Notes under the pieces: model-generated
The model's input: the letters and a program-made list of their open reading frames with translations, nothing else
Databases searched by the model: none
Told to the model about the DNA's origin: nothing
Translations under genes and position numbers: made by a program
From: Symbiodinium kawagutii
Lineage: Eukaryota > Sar > Dinophyceae > Suessiales > Symbiodiniaceae
Length of the DNA: 64,000 bases
Direction: 5' to 3'
Assembly (NCBI GenBank): GCA_009767595.1
Contig: VSDK01013158.1
Location: 181,216 to 245,215 of the forward strand
Shown here: piece after piece, positions 19,855 through 30,239 of the stretch
Layout of the letters: each line of letters opens with the position of its first letter
How positions within the stretch are numbered: the first letter of the stretch is position 1

Positions 19855-19970
19855 GATTGACAGATAGTATTATTAACCTAAATTATGAATGATTATCTGT
19901 TGATCATTATTATTTTTAATCATTATTAACAACAGATAATTATAATCGTTTGATAATGATTGACAGATAG
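19855..19970. repeat. Hairpin flanked by 14-bp direct repeats
   Basis: TGATTGACAGATAG occurs at 19855-19868 and 19957-19970. Between them lies an 11-bp inverted repeat, ATTATCTGTTG at 19892 and CAACAGATAAT at 19930, with a loop of about 27 bp. The form is that of a very small foldback element with flanking duplication. Confidence 0.45.
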
Positions 19971-20763
19971 GTATTATTCTTCATGGCTTCAGCACCGTTT
20001 CGACGGGTTGTTTTCATGCCCCCAAGAATGCTACTCCACACCGACTGCAGCCCGACTGAGCGTGCCCGCTGGACTTTGCTCTCAGGAAGTGATTGCAAAG
20101 AAGTCCGAACAAACGCGAATGAACTTGGGCCTTCATGTAGACACGAACAACAACCGAACCTGGTTTGCAGAGCAATTGATTTGCGGATCTGGTTTGCAGG
20201 AATTGCTGAAGTGCTCAATCGCAGCATGTGACGGCTGTCAGTCACCAAGATTCAGCTGATGTTTTGGGATGCCCATTTCATGGCCAGGGTATCAAAGCCA
20301 TGAGAGCTTTGTTGTTTGCATCTCCGAGTGTGGGGAAGTTTGGTCAAATTGGGTGGGTTTCCCTTCCACTGTGCTGAGGAGAGCGTCGATACCTGACGTT
20401 TCTAATCTATTTGCATAGCACTCCACCCAGCGAGGCCGTGGCGGGACGGTTCCTTCTCAGATAGAAAGTGTAGATTTCGATAAACCTCGTGGTACATCAA
20501 CGGTGATTGTGTACCCATCAAACGGTGAATGTTCATGTTGAATCTTCTGATGTTTGCTCGGTTTTGGGGTGCGCCCATTTATGGACGTACATGCTGAAAA
20601 TAGAATCAGAGGGACAGAATTTTGGCTGGATTTTTTGAAGCAAATCAGTAAAGAGCCCTAGCAAATCAATTCATATCTTTTTTTTCTGTTGCTGGTTATC
20701 AGTTATCAACTAGAATTCACAATGTGGACCACTGAATTGGTCCGCGATGGGCCACGATGAACC

Positions 20764-20911
20764 AGGATGGATGGGTCAGATTTCTGTCCTCAGGGTGGCC
20801 ACACGATTTTCCCTTTGGCGCAGCTTCCTGGGCAGGCGCTGTAGTTTCCCCAGCCACTGCAGTCGTTTCCATGTTGTGAATTGATGCAGGAGATGCGCAG
20901 CCTGTGCCCAC
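20764..20911 (-). CDS. Minus-strand exon-like segment, frame ambiguous
   Basis: Two frames are open and protein-like. One reads METTAVAGETTAPAQEAAP then KGKSCGHPED. The other reads WKRLQWLGKLQRLPRKLRQ and stops at 20776. Codon context favours neither by eye. 18900-20760 otherwise holds only low-complexity sequence and the hairpin noted above. Confidence 0.25.
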
Positions 20912-21203
20912 ATCAAATGTTCATACGAACTTGATATGACTTGATGTTGTTGTTTGAACTCGGGGTATTTCCTTGTGCATGAAGAGACCGAAGTGGCAAA
21001 CAGCAAACGCTAGGCAGCCACTTGAAACAAGCTTGAGATGTTGGATGTTGTGTTACAAGGCTCGTCATCGGTGGCCATGCCCTGCATTTCAATCACCAAC
21101 TTTAGTTTGGTCCCCACAGTTCCCTGCTTGATCGCACATCTAAGTAAGTTGCAACCCCAGTGACTTCCTGTGACTTCAGTAAATCCAAGTAAGCTATAGT
21201 AAC

Positions 21204-21369
21204 CTGCGACATCTGAAACTGACTGAAACCGTAATTCAACGCAGTTTCTACCGTTGTAAGTCATCCGAGATGATAGGCTCATGACCCGCCACGAAGGCAG
21301 CAGCTGCAGCTGTTGGGCAGCTATTGCTGGAGGCAGTGCACCATACCGGGCAGGCGAGCCAGGAGTCAC
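21204..21369 (-). CDS. Minus-strand exon-like segment, product unknown
   Basis: On the minus strand the open frame reads SPARYGALPPAIAAQQLQLL then PSWRVMSLSSRMTYNGR and ends FQSVSDVAG at a canonical CGCAG|GTTAC donor. It may belong with the minus-strand segment just downstream of it in gene order (20764-20911). No family recognised. Confidence 0.35.
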
Positions 21370-21668
21370 CGCAGCTTCAGGACTGGTCGTGGTGCCATGT
21401 GGTACCCTGGTTTCCCCAAAGTGTGGTCACTTTCTTCCGGAAATTGTTGTACTTCACAGAGTCAAGTTCAATTTGTCAGTAAAGTTTTGAAAGCCTCGAA
21501 TTTATTGAGAGGAATCAACTTGACAGACCGGTGTAATTTGGGAGTTGAAAACAGGACACAGAAAGGAGTCAATACCAGTTGATCAATCGAACTCAGATGG
21601 ATGTCAATGGTATCAATCCTTGGAACAACTTTAGACTCAAGGAAAGCTCCTGACTATCGGGCACTCAG

Positions 21669-21782
21669 GAGGCTGCGACTGCGTTACTGGCACATGCTGA
21701 AGCTCTTGCAACTCGCGCTGCGGAAGGAGGCCCCGCCCTTGATGCAGGTCTCGCGGTGGAAGCCAAGGAGGCCTTGGTCGCA
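21669..21782 (+). CDS. Ala/Glu-rich exon-like segment
   Basis: The acceptor CACTCAG|G opens EAATALLAHAEALATRAAEG and then GPALDAGLAVEAKEALVA, a helical Ala-rich frame in phase 0, with GT donors from 21783 on. GC content is well above the flanks. It could be part of the coiled-coil region of the kinesin-like gene further on, but nothing ties it there. Confidence 0.4.
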
Positions 21783-22498
21783 GTTGTCGTGGGGGGTTTC
21801 TGTTGTTCTTACTGTAATTATATACATATATTTACAGTCACTATATTATTGATTACATACACATATTATATATTGTAATTATTGGAATTATTGTATTTAA
21901 TGTTTTTGTTTTGCTTTTTGAACGATTGGGACTTGTTTCTTTTTGTTTCTGGTGATAGGAACAATGGGGGTGGCGGTCGCGGAGGTGGTCCTACTAGTGC
22001 TCAAGAAAGCCAACAGTACAAGATGACAATCAAGGGATATCTATACTTGTCAGTCTGAACTTGGGAATTCTTATAGATGTGCATCAGACTTCAAGTGTTG
22101 GACAGATTTCCTGGATTCTTCAACACAATCTAGCTATCTTCAATACCAAATGCTGCTCAGGCAAAATTTAAGCCGGTGGTACGCCGCAGCTACTGAACAA
22201 GCGATCCAAATGAATATTTTGGGGAGGATCATACATTTCAGCCTCCACCAGCAATAGTAGATTTAGTCTGGGTCATTGTCATGCTTACCATTGCTGTGAA
22301 TTTACACAAAGTATACATACAATAATAGGGAAATTACACATACTATATACTTAAGTATGCATGCGTACATACACAATATTTGAACACTCATGGCTTATTG
22401 ATGTGGAAGCATAGGGCACTCACTTCTTCTACCCTGGAAGACTTGAAGTAGAATCAATAGTGATAGCTTTGTCGCAAGAATGAAGTGGTGCAGCTTGA

Positions 22499-22732
22499 GT
22501 GGTGGCACACCCCCTGGTTTCCTGCCAGGGGCGCTGTTTGGCTTTCTGGTCCAGGGATGAGCTGGGCCATATCGATGCATCAGCGTGGCACGGCGGCGCT
22601 GCTGTGCTTGTTCCGAGCCCATCAACTGGTGGGAAGTGGACGCTGCAGACGCTTCGATTCGAATGGAAATGGGGGCTCAAAGCAACAGGCTATCAGAAAG
22701 ATGTTATGAGCTACGCCGATCATCAGGATTAA
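22499..22732 (+). CDS. Terminal exon-like segment, product unknown
   Basis: A long open frame ends at a TAA at 22730-22732. It contains WSRDELGHIDASAWHGGA, then LVPSPSTGGKWTLQTLRFEW and KATGYQKDVMSYADHQD. Balanced composition and a clear stop suggest the last exon of a plus-strand gene. A second frame over the same bases is also open. 21783-22498 shows no gene. Confidence 0.4.
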   Translation: MVAHPLVSCQGRCLAFWSRDELGHIDASAWHGGAAVLVPSPSTGGKWTLQTLRFEWKWGLKATGYQKDVMSYADHQD

Positions 22733-22971
22733 AGGCTGAGCCGTTTAAATAACATTTTTGGGTCTCCGGATTCCAAGGTCACCAAGGTCATGTCTCTCCA
22801 AATCAGCCGTGGGTACCCGCAGATTTTGAGCAGATTGTACCTTCGAAAGTGAAGTTGAAACTCTGTGAGCCAGCATTGACCATGACTTAACATCATTAAA
22901 TCATCATCATCCATCAGGTATCATGAGAAACCATCACAAAACATTAGAACCCTTGTGTTCTCAGCCCTAAG

Positions 22972-23085
22972 GAAGTTTCGGGAGGCCCCGATGTCGGCAT
23001 TGAAGGACTGCTGCATAGAGGCTGGGTTGTCCGTCAAGCTTGTTGGCGCAGGGTTTGCTGAGGCAGCTTTTGTTCATGGATGGGG
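22972..23085 (+). CDS. Exon-like segment, product unknown
   Basis: After CCCTAAG|G the frame reads KFREAPMSALKDCCIEAGL then SVKLVGAGFAEAAFVHGWG. It is protein-like with alternating hydrophobics, and it runs out into the dispersed repeat at 23134. Confidence 0.4.
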
Positions 23086-23133
23086 ATACCCCCAAGGCGC
23101 CACACAGCCTGACTCTGCATTTCAAAATGGTTA

Positions 23134-23239
23134 TGGGTCAATGTTAATCAACCAACAATGGGGATAATCACCAACAAAGCTATAGGGAAAACGAGCTGGT
23201 GAATGATGGGGGAACCAGGGGTACAGGGTTTTGACCCAC
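23134..23239. repeat. Dispersed repeat family 2 copy
   Basis: GGTCAATGTTAATCAACCAA, then CAATGGGGATAATCACCAAC, then TATAGGGAAAACGAG and GGTTTTGACCC match the copies at 15.1 and 55.5 kb, the last including the GGTTTTGACCC tail. Confidence 0.6.
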
Positions 23240-23867
23240 AGCCAAATGGACAACTTTATCATTGCAATACACCCAAACTGTTAGCCGATCGCAGGACATG
23301 CTTTAGCTTGGAAAGTCTCAGCTTCAGTAGAGTAGACTTTTGCCAAGCGCTGCCTCAGACTTTTGCCTCCACGCACCGTCATCTACGTCTTCCCTGCTTT
23401 GCGGGCGGAGTGCGTTTTGTAGATGAAGCGTCTTGGCAGGTTGCATAGTTGGCTTCTGCTTGGTTACACACATGCATTGCACATTATATACCTTGGTGAC
23501 CCAATCAGTTTTTTTCATGAATATGACCAGCATTGGCTATTCCGGGGGCAAGTTCTACTGGAACTGTTGCGGAATCCTCTTTCCTGCCTAGAGAGGCTGA
23601 ATACCATAGCTCCAACTAGATGGACACAGTGCCAGCCGGTACAATGTGGAGGTAGTGGCTGTCAACCTGGACATGGCTAATCTGTACTACATGGGATGTC
23701 CAAATGGCGGTAAGATGGCCAAGAGGCCTGAAGACGAAAGATCTTCGGCTTAAGACTGGATCGATTGTTGGGCACCTGTCTCCAAGAAGCATCCTCCAAA
23801 CATCTATAAACATTCACAAACATTCATAGGCACTAAAACTGTAGAGTTGTGGCTGGTTTGGAATGCT

Positions 23868-23939
23868 ATGATCATCATGATCGTCATGATCGTGATGATC
23901 GCGATGATCGTCATGATCGTCATGATCGTCATGATCGTC

Positions 23940-23997
<58 letters not shown>

Positions 23998-24056
23998 CCA
24001 TCATCATGATCATAATCATAGTCACAATCATGATTATGATCATAATCATGATCGTT
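23868..24056. repeat. ATG/GATC-rich microsatellite
   Basis: TCATGATCG repeats grade into a pure ATG array and then into CATAATCATGAT repeats of opposite phase. The tract is largely self-complementary and dense in GATC. Poly-Asp and poly-Ile frames across it are artefacts. 23240-23867 holds no supportable gene. Confidence 0.9.
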
Positions 24057-24276
24057 TCAGTCTTGGTGGCAAAATCGACGCGGTTTTGTGTTTGGCTTTG
24101 CATTTGGTAGTGACTGATGCCTTTCACGACTTAGGAAGATACAGATGAGCCAATGGGCCACAGCGAGATGCCCCCAGACGAAAAAGCGTGCTGGTGCGAA
24201 AGCACCCTGGATCTCAGTGGTGATGGCATTTTTTTGTTGTATACTTTGAGTTTTTCGATTTTCTGTGTTCTCGGCA

Positions 24277-24312
24277 GTCATTTTCCACGTCATTTTCCAC
24301 GTCATTTTCCAC
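24277..24312. repeat. Three copies of a 12-bp unit
   Basis: GTCATTTTCCAC is repeated three times head to tail, 58 bp before the kinesin-like exon. Confidence 0.9.
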
Positions 24313-24370
24313 ACCAAAAATCATGCAAAATCCAAGGTGTCGAATCATGTTGCGCTCAACCCCTTTGCAG

Positions 24371-24415
24371 GACTTGATCGACGAGGAAGAATACGCCCTG
24401 ATCAAGAACCTCAAG
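24371..24415 (+). CDS. Kinesin-9-like exon (LIDEEEY motif)
   Basis: After the acceptor CCTTTGCAG|G the frame reads DLIDEEEYALIKNLK. This matches the conserved IDEEE(F/Y)xLIxxLKxxK motif in the tail of the KIF6/KIF9 (Chlamydomonas KLP1-type) kinesins, which act in cilia and flagella. The following motif, YR then a Phe and a Lys, is supplied in phase by the exon at 25135. The join implies a donor AAG|GACTGC, a GA-AG intron. A GT donor at 24450 would instead extend the exon by CTPCYLLLLQ, which breaks the motif. The motor-domain exons were not found upstream. Confidence 0.5.
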
Positions 24416-25134
24416 GACTGCACTCCTTGCTACTTGCTGCTGCTGCAAGGTGAAACTCAACAAAACCATCCTTGGTTCAAGACAAGAATTCCTTCCTTCA
24501 GCTGATTGGCTGGTTTGAACTGGCAAAAGCAAGAGGATGAAATGGTTCATGTGGGTTCAAAGCACAGCAGACCAAGAGAGAACAAACTTCCATTTACTTC
24601 CTGCATATCACATTCCAATCGCTTGCCTATTCCAAACGTGTACCTTCGATTTGTTGCATGTTGTTGCTTTTCTCCACATGCACTCATAAGTTTTCAGATC
24701 CTCTAGTCACTCTAGTTATGAACCGTCGCTATTCCACCCCCATGCCAGCGGGGAAATGCACATGTCAAAATTACGACCATCTCCTCACTTGCTTGGGTCG
24801 GAATTCCTGCACCCCTAACACCGAAAGGCTTTGATTCCTAACTTGCACACTGCTTTGGCAATACATGTTTGGCACGCGTGCACGCAGCACAATGTCAGAA
24901 CGATATTTGCAGATCTTGCTTCGTGTTTCTGAGGGTACCCACCAACAAAAACAACAACCAACCAGCCAGCCTTGTTGTTGCCACCAGCCATATCCCCATT
25001 GTTGGCTATATTCCTCTCTTGTTGATTATGGATATTATGGCTATAGGCTATTGACCGCCATTCGCCACCCAACCAGCCGAGCAACGTATTCACCAACCCA
25101 CCCAACCGACCCAACTCACGCGGTGTGGCGCGAG

Positions 25135-25191
25135 GAGACCAAACAGCAGTACCGAGATGCCTTCGAACGGCATAGCCGCGTGAAGATGGAT
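25135..25191 (+). CDS. Kinesin-9-like exon continuing the motif
   Basis: The acceptor GCGCGAG|G opens ETKQQYRDAFERHSRVKMD, 19 codons in phase 0 ending at GAT|GTGGGG. It aligns with the 'LKxxKxxYRxxF...L' continuation of the KIF6/KIF9 motif started at 24371. The intron between them (24416-25134) would begin GACTGC and end GCGCGAG, with AG|GA at both junctions. Confidence 0.5.
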
Positions 25192-25193
25192 GT

Positions 25194-25228
25194 GGGGAGA
25201 CCATGGGAGACCATGGGAGACCATGGGA
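25194..25228. repeat. GAGACCATGG short tandem repeat
   Basis: About three copies of GGGAGACCAT lie immediately after the exon donor at 25192. Confidence 0.8.
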
Positions 25229-25926
25229 TGGAGGAGATTCATGGCCAAGGCAAAAGAAAGCACGAGATTCTGTCCATTGTTTTCAGATGTTTTCAGCAGC
25301 AATCGTTTTCACAGTCTTATCTGTACCTGTATCATAGATGTATATTGCATTATATATAGAATCTATACGTACATATCGTCGGACACATACCACAGAGGCA
25401 GAAACATAGTTGTTCTAATGAGTTTGATATATACTTACATATAAGCAGTATTAGGGATATGTTCAATCAGTCTTGGAACTGTGGTTTTTACTGTATTTTG
25501 AAGCACGCTACATTCGATATGACACATAAACTCTCTCCCTCGCTGAAACATCAAGCCCACAAGTTTGATCAGCATAGCTGCGGTAAAGCTGTACATGCGA
25601 CCTGGTCTATTGGGGATTTGCTGGTGATTCATGCCAAAGCAAGCAACTTGTGAATGGTTCGGACAAAACTTGGTGCTTTTCACTTTCGAACAGTGTATGG
25701 CTTCAAGGTCGAGGTGGCCCAAGTTGCCATTACTTCAGTTGTGGCGTTTGGGAAACCATTGACTCTTTCAGGATGGAGTCCCCGTCCCCCAGACCCACTC
25801 GGTGACTTGGTCACCCAGCACTCCCAGGTGATCCAAATCGAACACGTCATGCAGCAGTGCAAGGGCAGATTGGTTCAAGGCTTCGAGGAGAGCGATGAAA
25901 TCTTCGTTGATGGGGAGAGAAATGAT

Positions 25927-26705
25927 GGATAGGGATAGGATAATGATAGGGATATGATTATGATAGGGATAGGATTATGATAGGGATATGATTATGATAG
26001 GGAAAGGATTATGATAGGGATATGATTATGATAGGGATAGGATTATGATAGGGATATGATTATGATAGGGATAGGATTATGATAGGGATATGATAGCGAT
26101 AGGATTATGATAGGGATAGGATTATGATAGGGATATGATTATGATAGGGATATGATTATGATAGGGATATGATTATGATAGGGATAGGATTATGATAGGG
26201 ATATGATTATGATAGGGATAGGATTATGATAGGGATAGGATTATGATAGGGATAGGATTATGATAGGGATAGGATTATGATAGGGATAGGATTATGATAG
26301 GGATAGGACTATGATAGGGATATGATTATGATAGGGATAGGATTATGATAGGGATAGGATTATGGTAGGGATAGGATTATGATAGGGATAGGATTATGAT
26401 AGGGATAGGATTATGATAGGGATAGGATTATGATAGGGATATGATTATGATAGGGAAAGGATTATGATAGGGATAGGATTATGATAGGGATATGATTATG
26501 ATAGGGATAGGACTATGATAGGGACAGGATTATGATAGGGATATGATTATGATAGGGATATGATTATGATAGGGATAGGATCATGATAGGGATAGGATCA
26601 TGATAGGGATAGGACTATGATAGGGATAGGACTATGATAGGGATAGGATCATGATAGGGATAGGATTATGATAGGGATAGGATTGATAAGAATAGGATTG
26701 ATAAG
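25927..26705. repeat. 17-bp minisatellite, about 45 copies
   Basis: Head-to-tail GATAGGGATAGGATTAT, with a common variant GATAGGGATATGATTAT, spans about 780 bp. Unit variants are interspersed rather than blocked. It lies within an intron of the kinesin-like gene if the five exons belong together. It is not the TTTAGGG telomere repeat. 25230-25926 shows no supportable exon. Confidence 0.95.
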
Positions 26706-26866
26706 AATTCTGAATGAATTTTGGAAGAATCGGATGAATTATGTCATATGCCACTATGAAGCACGCATGCAATGAATTCTAATATGTTTCCGTGCACAAT
26801 TACTGTAAATGCTAGGGACATTCCCGCATAACCGTGCTCCGTTACCGGTGCTTGACTGTTCCGAAG

Positions 26867-26968
26867 GAGTACTACGAACAAAAGTACGGTCACCTCGTCA
26901 AGCAGGAGGCCGGCGAGCACTGGAAGACCGCTGCACGGATTGACATCCCGCTGTTCGCATACGAAACT
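26867..26968 (+). CDS. Exon, possibly of the kinesin-9-like gene
   Basis: CCGAAG|G opens EYYEQKYGHLVKQEAGEHWK then TAARIDIPLFAYET, 34 codons from phase 0 to phase 0, ending at ACT|GTGACA. The phase fits the exons on both sides. The sequence itself is not one I recognise from kinesins, so membership rests on strand, order and phase only. Confidence 0.4.
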
Positions 26969-27209
26969 GTGACAAATTTTAGTGTCAAACAGTTTTGGAA
27001 AGCATGAGAATGTGGAGTCGCACAGCAACAGAATGACAACTTCTGTTTGGAATCGTTGACCGTTCTTGACATCATTAAGCATTATATACTGAGCTGAATT
27101 GCTGACCATTTCTGACCATTCATTGATAACCATTCTAAACCATTGCTGACCTTCATTGCTGACCATTCCGGACCACCTTCAATCAAAGCTTAGGGCACCA
27201 GTCTCTAAG

Positions 27210-27368
27210 ATCTACGACGTTGACCCAGATAGCAGCCAGCAGGCGCCAGAAGATGAAGGAGAGCGCTATGATCCTCAGGTGCAGCGGGAAAGAGGTGCTT
27301 TCGGTGCTTTCTTGGAGCGCAAGGAAGAAAATCACATTCCGATGCAGTGCTTGATCTTTAGTCTTCAG
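27210..27368 (+). CDS. Exon, probably of the kinesin-9-like gene
   Basis: After TCTCTAAG the frame reads IYDVDPDSSQQAPEDEGER then YDPQVQRERGAFGAFLERK and continues 53 codons to CTTCAG|GTTTAC, again phase 0 to phase 0. The acidic sequence before a FxxxxxR region fits the acidic linker that precedes the C-terminal motif of KIF6-type kinesins. This is inference, not a domain match. Confidence 0.45.
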
Positions 27369-27619
27369 GTTTACTATCTATTGCCTGATCTTTCATTGTA
27401 TTGCCAGTACCTACATATTGAACATTGGAGGTGGACGTTGTTGTTCCTCCAGTGAACACAGATGCTGATGAAGACGGCACATGCGGAGATCTTTGAATCC
27501 AGCTACAGATGTAATGGTAGATCTACAATAGGACATCCTCGCAGGTTTACGATGACCACCTGGTGATTTACAATCAAAGACATGTTTTTTTTTGCAGGAT
27601 CTTCTACAATGAGCATTTA

Positions 27620-28260
27620 TCGACCATTCTCTTCTTACGAATTGACCATTGATTAAGCATCATTCACCATATTGACACAGGCACTCTATGCGCTACTTTT
27701 GACCTTTATCAATTACTTTCAATCCATCATTATCAATCATGGCTTGTCATGCCTAACCATTCTTGGTCAAGATCAACAATTGTTTATCATGATTGACGAG
27801 GGCTAAGCACCATGAACCACAATACGGGTGTTTCTCAAGATAGGGGACCGCCAAATCATCCAATATTGATCATTTTTGGGAATAAGCCAACAAGTTTTTT
27901 TGGGTTCTCAATTGTGAGAAACCACCAACTGCAGTAGTAGTTGTTCCACCATTCTTGTTGGTGATTATCCCCGATTGACCGCTATTAACCAACCATTTTT
28001 GGGTCCCCTATGGCTTGAGAAACCACCCCCATATGAACACCACCATGGACTACCAGTGTCCATCACTAACCACCATCGACCACCATGAACCACAACATGA
28101 ACCATTCTCCAACTGAGAAACATTATGAACCATTATCTAATCCGTTAAGCACCATTGACCACCATTAATCGCTATTAACCACCATCAATCGCTATGAAAC
28201 ACCATTAACCACTATTAATCGCTATACACCATGATATGAACCATGATATGGACCATGACC
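27620..28260. repeat. AACCAT/CACCATTAA low-complexity tract
   Basis: Loosely repeated ACCATTAACC, CACCATGAACC and ATCAATCGCT words without a fixed period surround the foldback element at 27828-28026. Confidence 0.55.
27828..28026. mobile_element. Foldback (MITE-like) element, copy B
   Basis: The left arm GTTTCTCAAGATAGGGGACC is answered 150 bp later by the inverted right arm GGGTCCCCTATGGCTTGAG followed by AAACCACC. An inner arm, GGGTTCTCAATTGTGAG plus AAACCACC, lies at 27900. The interior carries dispersed family 2 in inverse orientation (TTGTTGGTGATTATCCCC). Copy C at 31110-31285 has the same arm-inner arm-interior order, so this is a real family. Confidence 0.65.
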
Positions 28261-28287
28261 TAAATCCTTCGATTCGTGATCAACCAG

Positions 28288-28407
28288 GAGATGTTCGACC
28301 TGGCGGAGGCGGATCGCTTGGAGACGCAGCATCCGGATGCCATGGCGTGCGCCGTGATCGCGGCCTGTGATGCAGAGATTGCTATGGCTGAAGCTAAGGA
28401 TGCTTGA
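28288..28407 (+). CDS. Terminal exon, probably of the kinesin-9-like gene
   Basis: CAACCAG|G opens EMFDLAEADRLETQHPDAMA then CAVIAACDAEIAMAEAKDA and a TGA stop, 39 codons in phase 0. The layout Phe-x3-Glu-x2-Arg, Pro-Asp-x-x-x-Ala and a following Ala resembles the KIF6 C-terminal pattern with its GPDSISFYNAK core. High GC and a clean stop inside an AT-rich region make it a convincing last exon. Confidence 0.5.
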   Translation, partial: EMFDLAEADRLETQHPDAMACAVIAACDAEIAMAEAKDA

Positions 28408-28676
28408 ATCCTTAATGATGTTTGAATTGATGATTAAATGATAGCTAATTGATGGGTTAATGATGTTTGAATTGATGGTGAATGATGCTTAATCATGGTG
28501 AATGATGGTCATATATGATTAGCAACGGTTGACCAATCATATTTGCTTGGTAGTGGCATATAGTGGCTATATGATCAAACTTCATGGTTAATGATGGCTG
28601 GTGCGACGCCAGAAAGATGCAGAGATAAGTTGGCCATCGCAAAGTGCTAGCCGCTGCACCCTGTCGGCCTGGTGGC

Positions 28677-28690
28677 CCATTTTGGCTCAG
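28677..28690 (+). promoter_or_regulatory. Possible relict spliced-leader sequence
   Basis: CCATTTTGGCTCA matches 13 consecutive bases of the dinoflagellate spliced leader. The following G fits its end if one A is lost, and GTGGC before it fits GTAGC with one substitution. Relict leaders mark genes re-inserted from trans-spliced mRNA. An ATG-led frame starts 17 bp downstream. Confidence 0.4.
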
Positions 28691-28706
28691 CAACAAGACC
28701 TACAAC

Positions 28707-28886
28707 ATGTGGACAAATGGGAGAGCCATGAGCGCAGTCTTTATATTTGAAAGGTATTCACCAGCGATGCATGGTGAAATTGGGATTGCAAACATGGATC
28801 GACGATTATGCGCCGAGATCTGCAGTTTCAACGTCATCACACCACGTGATTTCATGCACGACGAACTCCGCCAAATCTCCATTTAG
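28707..28886 (+). CDS. Small ORF after relict leader, product unknown
   Basis: 59 codons from ATG: MWTNGRAMSAVFIFERYSPA then MHGEIGIANMDRRLCAEICS to a TAG. The position just after a spliced-leader-like sequence argues for a retrocopied mRNA whose first codons survive. A related phrase (GCAGTTTCAACGTCATCACA against GCAGCTTCAGCATGGTGACA) recurs downstream, hinting at internal duplication. No family recognised. Confidence 0.3.
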   Translation: MWTNGRAMSAVFIFERYSPAMHGEIGIANMDRRLCAEICSFNVITPRDFMHDELRQISI

Positions 28887-29527
28887 ATGACACCATTGGC
28901 CACTTGTCCCTGCAGAATCCTGCAGCTTCAGCATGGTGACACCAATTAGTTGGTTTCGTTGTTGCAGTCGTGTCACTTTTTTGTCGTTACACCCAAGGTA
29001 TGGCAGTTTCAGATTCATCGAATGAGTGTTGATATCTCCGTGCATGGCGTGCCATGGTCCTCTGCAGGAGGGGTTGCACAGATTGAACAGCCCAAGAGGC
29101 AAAGAATTAGAGTCTGAAGTGGAAACATGGTTGTCTCATGGGGCTTCCCTTATTAATAGTGCTTATCATTGGATGGTGAATAGGTCCAACCATTTATTGA
29201 GAAACCCATGTGACGTTGTGCTGCTGCCTCTATGAATTTCGAGCGCACTTTGTCTAAACGGCTGGTTGAAGTGGATTTACCACCTTTCGTATGGAGTCGA
29301 TGGGGGGAATAGCCTTTGACAGTGCCTTCTACGTAACCTTCTCACAACGCTGATTGTATCGTACACCCACTTTGAAGTGCGCGGAGCCACGAAGTACTGC
29401 TGTTGAAAGCTTCGGTTCATTGCTGTTGGTTTGCCGAACAATGGAGGATGACCCATGATGAGATAAGTGCATGGATTGAAATTGAAACTGAGAACATCCA
29501 GTTTCACCAGTTTTACCAAATCCTACT

Positions 29528-29835
29528 GTGAAACTAAGTAGACTTTGTTTGAAGATTTTTTCCCCCAACTTTGATGAAAGATGTGCCGCTTTCACCCACA
29601 AAGAAGGCAAAGATCACAGCGACAGGACCAGACTCTGGGACGCAGTGTTTGGCATGGGCTCCCCTTCTGGCATGGTCAGTTGGGGCGGGGACAGGCCTGG
29701 AAAAACTCTGCTCGTTTTGGTGAGATGACCATGTCACGTCACAACCTGCCAACTCCACTAGAACCTCACCATACAGATGTTGTGCGAAGGATTCTAGCAA
29801 GCTCAGAGAGGTTCATTGAAAAAGCACTGGTCTAA
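29528..29835 (+). CDS. Two adjoining exon-like frames, product unknown
   Basis: The first frame contains KIFSPNFDERCAAFTHKEG and then TRLWDAVFGMGSPSGMV. The second, in another frame, contains TMSRHNLPTPLEPHHTDVV and ends RRILASSERFIEKALV at a TAA. A roughly 50-bp GTCAG...GTGAG segment between them could be a very short intron, like the one seen in the P450-like gene. No family recognised. 28887-29527 and 29836-30518 otherwise hold repeats or nothing. Confidence 0.3.
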
Positions 29836-30239
29836 ATCCATCTAAAATCCCATCAGTGCGGCAGTTTTGGTCTCTACACCATCAATCCCAGCAATTGGGA
29901 TGATTGCCTGAAGCATCCTCAAGTTATTTGCACGTTCTGTGATGGCTGCGTTCGCTTCAATTCACTGCATATCAAGACTCAGCTTTGTTGATTGTCGATT
30001 GCAACACCAAGTGGTTGATGAAAATGTCATCTCCAAGATTCTCCAAGCATTTGTAAGCACTTACTGTCAGTGCGGAAAGTCGCATCAACATCAGTACTAG
30101 ATTTGTCAACATCAGTGTCAACCCAAAATTATCTTCTGATTGTCATGATGAGGGAGCAAGAATCATAGTCAACATCCAAATTACCCACGATCAATCATGA
30201 TTAAGCAAGCATCTTAGCTGTCATCAGCCAATACGGACC

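Noticed and set aside
23847-24148. Poly-Asp, poly-His and poly-Ile open frames on both strands
   Set aside because: By-products of the ATG microsatellite.
25927-26705. Telomere-like GGGATAGG repeats
   Set aside because: The unit is 17 bp and lacks TTTAGGG. It is an intronic minisatellite.
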